Part shown: piece by piece, positions 59,715 through 64,000 of the stretch
Numbering within the stretch: position 1 is the stretch's first letter
How the letters are laid out: each line of letters starts with the position of its first letter
Assembly (NCBI GenBank): GCA_963850605.1
Contig: CAWKLX010000010.1
Span: 1-64,000, forward strand
Reading direction: 5' to 3'
Source: BOG-908 sp963850605
Lineage (GTDB): Bacteria; Pseudomonadota; Alphaproteobacteria; Acetobacterales; Acetobacteraceae
Length of the DNA: 64,000 nucleotides
Position numbers and translations under genes: made by a program
The notes under the pieces: model-generated
Told to the model about the DNA's origin: nothing
The model's database searches: none
Seen by the model: only the letters and a program-made list of their open reading frames with translations

Positions 59715-61679
59715 ATGTTTCACAAGATTTTGGTCGCCAATCGGGGGGAGATTGCTTGCCGCGTTTTCGCCACCGCCAAGCGCATGGGCTTGGCGACCGT
59801 GGCGGTCTATTCCGAGGCGGATGCCGGAGCGTTGCACGTGGAACGTGCTGACGAGGCCTACTGCATTGGTGCTGCACCGGCGCGGGCAAGCTATCTGCGA
59901 CCGGACGCTATTCTGGACGCGGCGATGCGAAGCGGCGCGCAAGCGGTTCATCCTGGCTACGGTTTCCTGTCCGAGAACGCCGAGTTCGCGCAGGCTTGCG
60001 GCGATCGGGGGCTGGCCTGGATCGGCCCACCCCCCTCCGCCATACGCGCCATGGGAAGCAAATCCGCCGCCAAGGCCCTGATGGAGCAGTCAGGCGTGAA
60101 GCTGGTGCCCGGCTACCACGGCGAAGACCAGGCGGACGGTGTTCTGGCCGGGGCGGCTGCACAAATCGGCTATCCGGTATTGATCAAGGCGTCGGCCGGC
60201 GGCGGCGGGCGCGGCATGCGCATGGTTGGACGCGAGGAGGATTTTGCCGAAGCACTCGGCCGCGCGCGTGGCGAGGCGCAGGCAGCGTTCGGCGACCAGC
60301 GCATGCTCGTCGAAAAATACCTGACCCAGCCTCGCCACATCGAAGTGCAGGTGTTCGGCGACATGCACGGTGAGATCATTTCCTTGTTCGAGCGGGACTG
60401 CTCGGTCCAACGCCGTCATCAGAAGGTGCTTGAGGAGGCACCCGCACCCTCCATAACTGAAGAACAACGGCGCGCACTTGGCAATGCTGCCGTCTTAGCG
60501 GCTCGCGCAATCGGATACGTGGGTGCTGGAACGGTAGAATTCATCTACGAGCGCGGAGAATTCTACTTCATGGAAATGAACACGCGGCTGCAGGTTGAGC
60601 ATCCGGTCACTGAATTCGTCACCGGGCTCGATCTCGTCGAATGGCAGTTTCGCGTGGCGGCGGGCGAGAGTTTGGCGCCGATGCGCGAACGGCTCGCCCT
60701 ACGCGGCCATGCAATCGAGGCGCGCATCTGCGCCGAAGACCCGGCACAAGATTTCCGGCCCGCGACCGGACGCATCACCGCACTGCGTCAGCCGCCGCAA
60801 ACGGCGCATCTTCGGATAGACACCGGCATACGAGAGGGCGACGAAGTCACGCCCTATTACGATTCGATGCTCGCCAAGCTGATCGTGTGGGGCGTCGACC
60901 GGGCGGATGCGCTGCGGCGTATGGCGCAGGCTCTGGACGGCTACGTGCTCGCCGGACCGCACACTAATCTAGGTCTGCTGCGGCGGGCCGTGCGCCACCC
61001 GGCGTTCCTAGCAGGCGGGGTTGATACCGGCTTCATTCCAGACAACCCGGATCTGCTGGAGCAAGACGCTCCTCCGGCACCCTTTGTCTGGGCGGCGGCG
61101 GCGCTGTCCGCGCTGGGTGCAGGCGCGATGGCGACGCTCACCGACCCATGGGGAATCCTGGATGGATGGCGCCTGAACACGCCGGCCCAGGCGAGCATCG
61201 TGTTGGAACATGCCGGCACACGTATGGTCATTCCGGTGCAAGCGCTTGGGAATGAAACATGGCAAGTCAGCCTGCCAGGCGCGGCAGTGCACACGCGCTT
61301 TTCCGACTACGGCGACTCCGCCGTCCTGGACACGGACGGGACAAGGCGGCGCGTCGAAATAATACGCGCTTCGGGCGAGGTAACCATCCTCCATGCGGGG
61401 CGCGCCGCGAAATTCACCATCGTGGACGACTTGGCACCCCCCCCGGATGAAGCAACATCAGAGGCGCTTCTCGTGTCACCGACCCCGGCGCGCGTAGCCG
61501 GCGTATTCGTGAAAGCCGGCGAGGCAGTCGTGCGCGGCCAAAAACTCCTGACGCTCGAGGCAATGAAGGTCGAAACCAGTTTCACAGCCCCTCAAGACGG
61601 CATCATCGAAACCGTCCACGTCGCCCAAGACGACCTGCTTCAAGAAGGCACCCGACTGGTAACATTCGCCGTTGGATAG
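59715..61679 (+). CDS. mccA: methylcrotonyl-CoA carboxylase alpha subunit (biotin carboxylase)
   Basis: A 654-residue biotin-containing subunit. The biotin carboxylase domain opens KILVANRGEIACRVFATAKRMG and has the ATP grasp loop KASAGGGGRGMRM, plus FIYERGEFYFMEMNTRLQVEHPVTEFVTGLDLVEWQ. A BT-type middle region precedes the C-terminal biotinyl domain LTLEAMKVETSF, with biotinylated Lys618. The length matches MccA; PccA and AccC differ in their C-terminal parts. The start is ATG at 59715. It is separated from mccB by a hairpin-containing gap. It completes the MCC enzyme. Confidence 0.94.
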   Translation: MFHKILVANRGEIACRVFATAKRMGLATVAVYSEADAGALHVERADEAYCIGAAPARASYLRPDAILDAAMRSGAQAVHPGYGFLSENAEFAQACGDRGLAWIGPPPSAIRAMGSKSAAKALMEQSGVKLVPGYHGEDQADGVLAGAAAQIGYPVLIKASAGGGGRGMRMVGREEDFAEALGRARGEAQAAFGDQRMLVEKYLTQPRHIEVQVFGDMHGEIISLFERDCSVQRRHQKVLEEAPAPSITEEQRRALGNAAVLAARAIGYVGAGTVEFIYERGEFYFMEMNTRLQVEHPVTEFVTGLDLVEWQFRVAAGESLAPMRERLALRGHAIEARICAEDPAQDFRPATGRITALRQPPQTAHLRIDTGIREGDEVTPYYDSMLAKLIVWGVDRADALRRMAQALDGYVLAGPHTNLGLLRRAVRHPAFLAGGVDTGFIPDNPDLLEQDAPPAPFVWAAAALSALGAGAMATLTDPWGILDGWRLNTPAQASIVLEHAGTRMVIPVQALGNETWQVSLPGAAVHTRFSDYGDSAVLDTDGTRRRVEIIRASGEVTILHAGRAAKFTIVDDLAPPPDEATSEALLVSPTPARVAGVFVKAGEAVVRGQKLLTLEAMKVETSFTAPQDGIIETVHVAQDDLLQEGTRLVTFAVG

Positions 61680-61696
61680 GGGTTCTATGCTTTAAG

Positions 61697-61745
61697 GAAA
61701 GACGAACCCTCCTTTCTGACAAAGAAAAGCAAGGACTATTGTCTA
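61697..61745. repeat. composite hairpin element, degenerate half copy
   Basis: A weak arm (CCTCCTTTCTG with AAAGAAAAGCAAGG and a GACTATTGT tail) sits between the convergent mccA and GH5-like genes. It resembles the other copies but pairs poorly and lacks the core. Confidence 0.4.
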
Positions 61746-63230
61746 TTTGCTCGCTTGCACTGGGTCGGACGGAACGGAACGGTGGCCGTTGATGTTGCCG
61801 GGTATGATTCTATACCAGGACGGGGGTGAGGTGGGAGTGGGGTCCTGCCAGCCGCCGGTCAGGTCCGTGGCGCAGGCGTCACAGACGAGGTGCCAGGAAC
61901 CGGGAGTGTCGGGGTCGGATGAGCGCTCAATGCTGTAGCGGGCCGCACCCGCTGCCCCGAGCCAGGTCACGTGGCCGTGCGCGGCCGACAAGATGGTGGG
62001 GACAGGCGGCAGCAGGTAGGCCGGCGCGTTCGTGATATCGGCCACCCCATAGGCGAGCCGGCGCAGCCCGCGGCCACGCTCGGTCATGCGGTCTGCGTCC
62101 ATGTCCCGGGTCGGTATGCCAGGGAAATACAGCCCGGCCACGCCGTGCACGGGGTCGGCGGGCGGGGGCGGCAGGAAACCGCCACCATCTGCGTGGCCGG
62201 CCAACCGGCCCGCCACGACGCCCGACAAGCCGCGCTCGTGCACGATCGCGTAAATCCAGGCGTTGAAGTCATCGACCGTCTTCCACACCGATGGTGACCA
62301 TGGTGTGCTGTCCAGCAGGAATACCCGTCCCGAATCCGCCACTGCGGAGGTCGAGGCCGTGAGCCGGCCGCGCGCAGTCGCTGGATCGCCCGTCGTATCC
62401 AGCACCTCACCCACGATGTCGACACTGGATGTGGCGAACAGGCGGGCAGGCACCGCATGGCCGGATGATGCGTCAAGGCGACCCGCGAACGCGCCATTTT
62501 CGTAGAGATGGTGGTGGTCGGCAGCTTTGATGGCCTGGCCGAGTTCCTCCGACCACATAGAAACCGATGCCGGGTCCGCCTGCGTCCCACACCCCGAGCA
62601 GTTTTCCCATGCCATGATGGCAGGATCATCCTGGTAGGCAGCCCCGGTCCGCGTGTTGACGTGCTCCAAAACGGCCGCCACCCCGGCCAGGAAGTCGCGC
62701 CGGATTTCGGTATCGGTGAAGAAGGCGCCTGCCCGGGTCGCATTTCGGGCGCGCACCAGGCCGCAGGCGGCCTCCGCTGGCATGGCACCACAATCCTGGC
62801 CGGAGCCGGCCAACGGGACGATCAACCTCAAGCCCATGTCACGCGCCGTCGCGATCATCAGATCCAGCGTGGCCAGTTCGGCAGGATCGGGCTGCGGTCG
62901 CGCCGGTGTGCCGGCCATGACGAACCCGATCGGCCGCACCCGCACGACCGTGCCACCCAGCGCACGTGCCGTCGTCATCGCATCGGCCACCTCGTAGGCG
63001 GACAGGGGCAAAGGTGGTGCATCGGCCCGCACCCCGAGCCAGCCCAGGTCGTAGCCCATGAAGCGCTCGGTCTCGCCGAGCAGGATCAGGCGCGTTTCGT
63101 CGCGCGATACGAAATCATGCGGGTCGGGCCGGGCTGCCAACGTGTCGTAGGCCTGCGCGCGCAGGCAGGCCGGCGCCACCGTCAGCAGCGCGGCCAGGCA
63201 GGCCGCGGCCACGCTCGCAACGCCGCGCAT
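61743..63230 (-). CDS. exported GH5-like (mannanase-type) protein with degenerate active site
   Basis: A 495-residue exported protein with a signal peptide (about residues 1-25). The fold resembles GH5 endo-beta-mannanases: ERFMGYDLGWLGVRADAPPLPLSAYEVADAMTTARALGGTVVRV opens the barrel. Where active enzymes carry the acid/base N-E after strand 4, this reads MAWENCSGCG. Where the nucleophile G-E-F is expected, it reads VFLLDSTPWSPS. Both catalytic Glu appear to be missing, so it may bind rather than cleave glycan. A C-terminal fibronectin-like domain (TILSAAHGHVTWLGAAGAARYSIERS) follows. The ATG overlaps the ugd stop (TGATG), so the genes are coupled. Confidence 0.72.
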   Translation of the reverse strand: MRGVASVAAACLAALLTVAPACLRAQAYDTLAARPDPHDFVSRDETRLILLGETERFMGYDLGWLGVRADAPPLPLSAYEVADAMTTARALGGTVVRVRPIGFVMAGTPARPQPDPAELATLDLMIATARDMGLRLIVPLAGSGQDCGAMPAEAACGLVRARNATRAGAFFTDTEIRRDFLAGVAAVLEHVNTRTGAAYQDDPAIMAWENCSGCGTQADPASVSMWSEELGQAIKAADHHHLYENGAFAGRLDASSGHAVPARLFATSSVDIVGEVLDTTGDPATARGRLTASTSAVADSGRVFLLDSTPWSPSVWKTVDDFNAWIYAIVHERGLSGVVAGRLAGHADGGGFLPPPPADPVHGVAGLYFPGIPTRDMDADRMTERGRGLRRLAYGVADITNAPAYLLPPVPTILSAAHGHVTWLGAAGAARYSIERSSDPDTPGSWHLVCDACATDLTGGWQDPTPTSPPSWYRIIPGNINGHRSVPSDPVQASK

Positions 63231-64000
63231 CACGGGCGGCCGATGCTCTGGTATCGAAGTCCTGCGGCCACCATCGACGCCCGCTCGTACATGTTCCGCA
63301 GATCCACGATCAGGTCCCCGCGCATCGCCTCGCGCAAGCGCTCCGGCGCGATCGCGCGAAATTCGTTCCACTCCGTCACGACCACCAGCAGATCCGCGCC
63401 CGTGGCCGCATCCAGCGCGTCTCGGCAATAGGTGATCGTGGGGGGCAGCATCGGCCGCGCTTGCTCCATGCCCGCCGGATCGAAGGCGCGGATATGCGCG
63501 CCGTCCTCCGCCAGCCGACCCACGATCGGGATGGAGGGCGCATCGCGCATATCGTCCGTCTCCGGCTTGAAGGTCAGGCCGAAGATGGCGACCGTCTTGC
63601 CACGTACCGAGCCGCCGGCAGCATGGATAACCCGCGCCGCCATGCTGGCTTTTCGGGCATCGTTAACGGCCACCACCGCCTCTATCAGCCGAGATGGCGT
63701 GCCGTGGTCCTGCGCGATGCGCACCATGGCCAGCGTGTCTTTCGGAAAGCACGATCCGCCAAAGCCCGGACCGGGATGCAGAAATTTTCGTCCTATCCGC
63801 CCGTCCAGCCCGATACCGCGGGCCACGTCGTGCACGTCGGCGCCCGCGCGCTCGCAAATGTCGGCCATCTCGTTGATGAAGGTTACCTTCATCGCCAGGA
63901 ACGAATTGGCCGCGTATTTCACCAGCTCGGCGGTTTCGAGATTGGTGAACAGGATCGGCGCCTCGATCAGGTAGAGCGGCCTGTACAACTGCCGCAAAAC
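63230..64000 (-). CDS. ugd: UDP-glucose 6-dehydrogenase, 3' part (runs off the window)
   Basis: The last 256 residues of a UDP-glucose dehydrogenase, which oxidises UDP-glucose to UDP-glucuronate for surface polysaccharide. The central domain has ETAELVKYAANSFLAMKVTFINEMADICE and the catalytic Cys motif GFGGSCFPKDTLAM. The C-terminal NAD/sugar domain begins VRGKTVAIFGLTFKPETDDMRDAPSIPIV and holds ADLLVVVTEWNEFR. The N-terminal NAD-binding half lies beyond position 64000. The stop overlaps the GH5-like gene start, suggesting one operon. galU at 39451 would supply the substrate. Confidence 0.94.
   Translation of the reverse strand, partial: VLRQLYRPLYLIEAPILFTNLETAELVKYAANSFLAMKVTFINEMADICERAGADVHDVARGIGLDGRIGRKFLHPGPGFGGSCFPKDTLAMVRIAQDHGTPSRLIEAVVAVNDARKASMAARVIHAAGGSVRGKTVAIFGLTFKPETDDMRDAPSIPIVGRLAEDGAHIRAFDPAGMEQARPMLPPTITYCRDALDAATGADLLVVVTEWNEFRAIAPERLREAMRGDLIVDLRNMYERASMVAAGLRYQSIGRP

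Overview
This window is GC-rich chromosomal DNA from an alphaproteobacterium, most likely a member of the Acetobacteraceae (Rhodospirillales). That placement is an inference from gene content and order: ClpS-ClpA, two phasins, pckA beside a ChvI-type regulator, a YbjN-proC-TetR-phasin-QueE block, a pseudomonad-type 554-residue isocitrate lyase divergent from a RamB-like regulator, and methylcrotonyl-CoA carboxylase. There is one tRNA (Glu, CTC anticodon) and no rRNA, CRISPR array, prophage or intact insertion sequence. Most of the window is housekeeping and metabolic DNA.

Layout. 0.1-2.4 kb: small proteins (conserved hypothetical, MarR, GNAT, FAS1, DUF427). 2.6-6.3 kb: clpA, clpS and a phasin, all on the minus strand. 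6.5-11.5 kb: D-Ala-D-Ala carboxypeptidase (frameshifted), a DPP IV-type peptidase, methionine aminopeptidase, RadC. 11.5-13.4 kb: TerC and an O-antigen ligase. 13.6-19.3 kb: a tripartite RND efflux operon. 19.4-24.7 kb: one minus-strand run of cyanase, MFS transporter, ModA, ModB, ModC and a class II aldolase. 24.7-28.5 kb: methyltransferase, pckA, HugZ-like protein, divergent chvI. 28.5-29.4 kb: a long gap. 29.4-35.2 kb: secreted protein, CreA, MsrA, cold-shock protein, QueE, phasin, TetR, ProC, YbjN. 35.3-40.3 kb: GH17 membrane glucanase, PDZ protein, YidB-like protein, phosphomannomutase, GalU. 40.5-41.4 kb: tRNA-Glu and a PEP-CTERM protein. 41.5-45.4 kb: cobalamin adenosyltransferase, a BtuCDF-type importer and a CDF transporter. 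45.4-48.9 kb: damaged FAD oxidoreductase, haloalkane dehalogenase-like hydrolase and exported methyltransferase-like protein. 49-52.2 kb: aceA and its probable regulator. 52.4-57.9 kb: TPR, GDSL, retropepsin-like, stress and peroxiredoxin genes. 58-61.7 kb: mccB and mccA. 61.7-64 kb: GH5-like protein and a truncated ugd.

Central carbon genes (pckA, aceA, mcc) point to growth on acetate, C2 or branched-chain substrates. The phasins suggest polyhydroxyalkanoate granules. galU, ugd, the mutase, GH17, GH5 and O-antigen ligase point to surface polysaccharide.

Two features cut across the window. First, a recurrent composite element of about 95-100 nt, made of two AT-rich hairpins around a GC-rich core GTCCGCGACAGC, sits immediately 3' of genes in five full and three half copies. 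Second, at least 20 apparent single-base indels break otherwise well-conserved genes, most of them insertions and densest at 45.4-48.2 kb. They may be uncorrected assembly errors or real decay. Genes with one indel are listed as CDS marked frameshifted. Genes with several are listed as pseudogenes.
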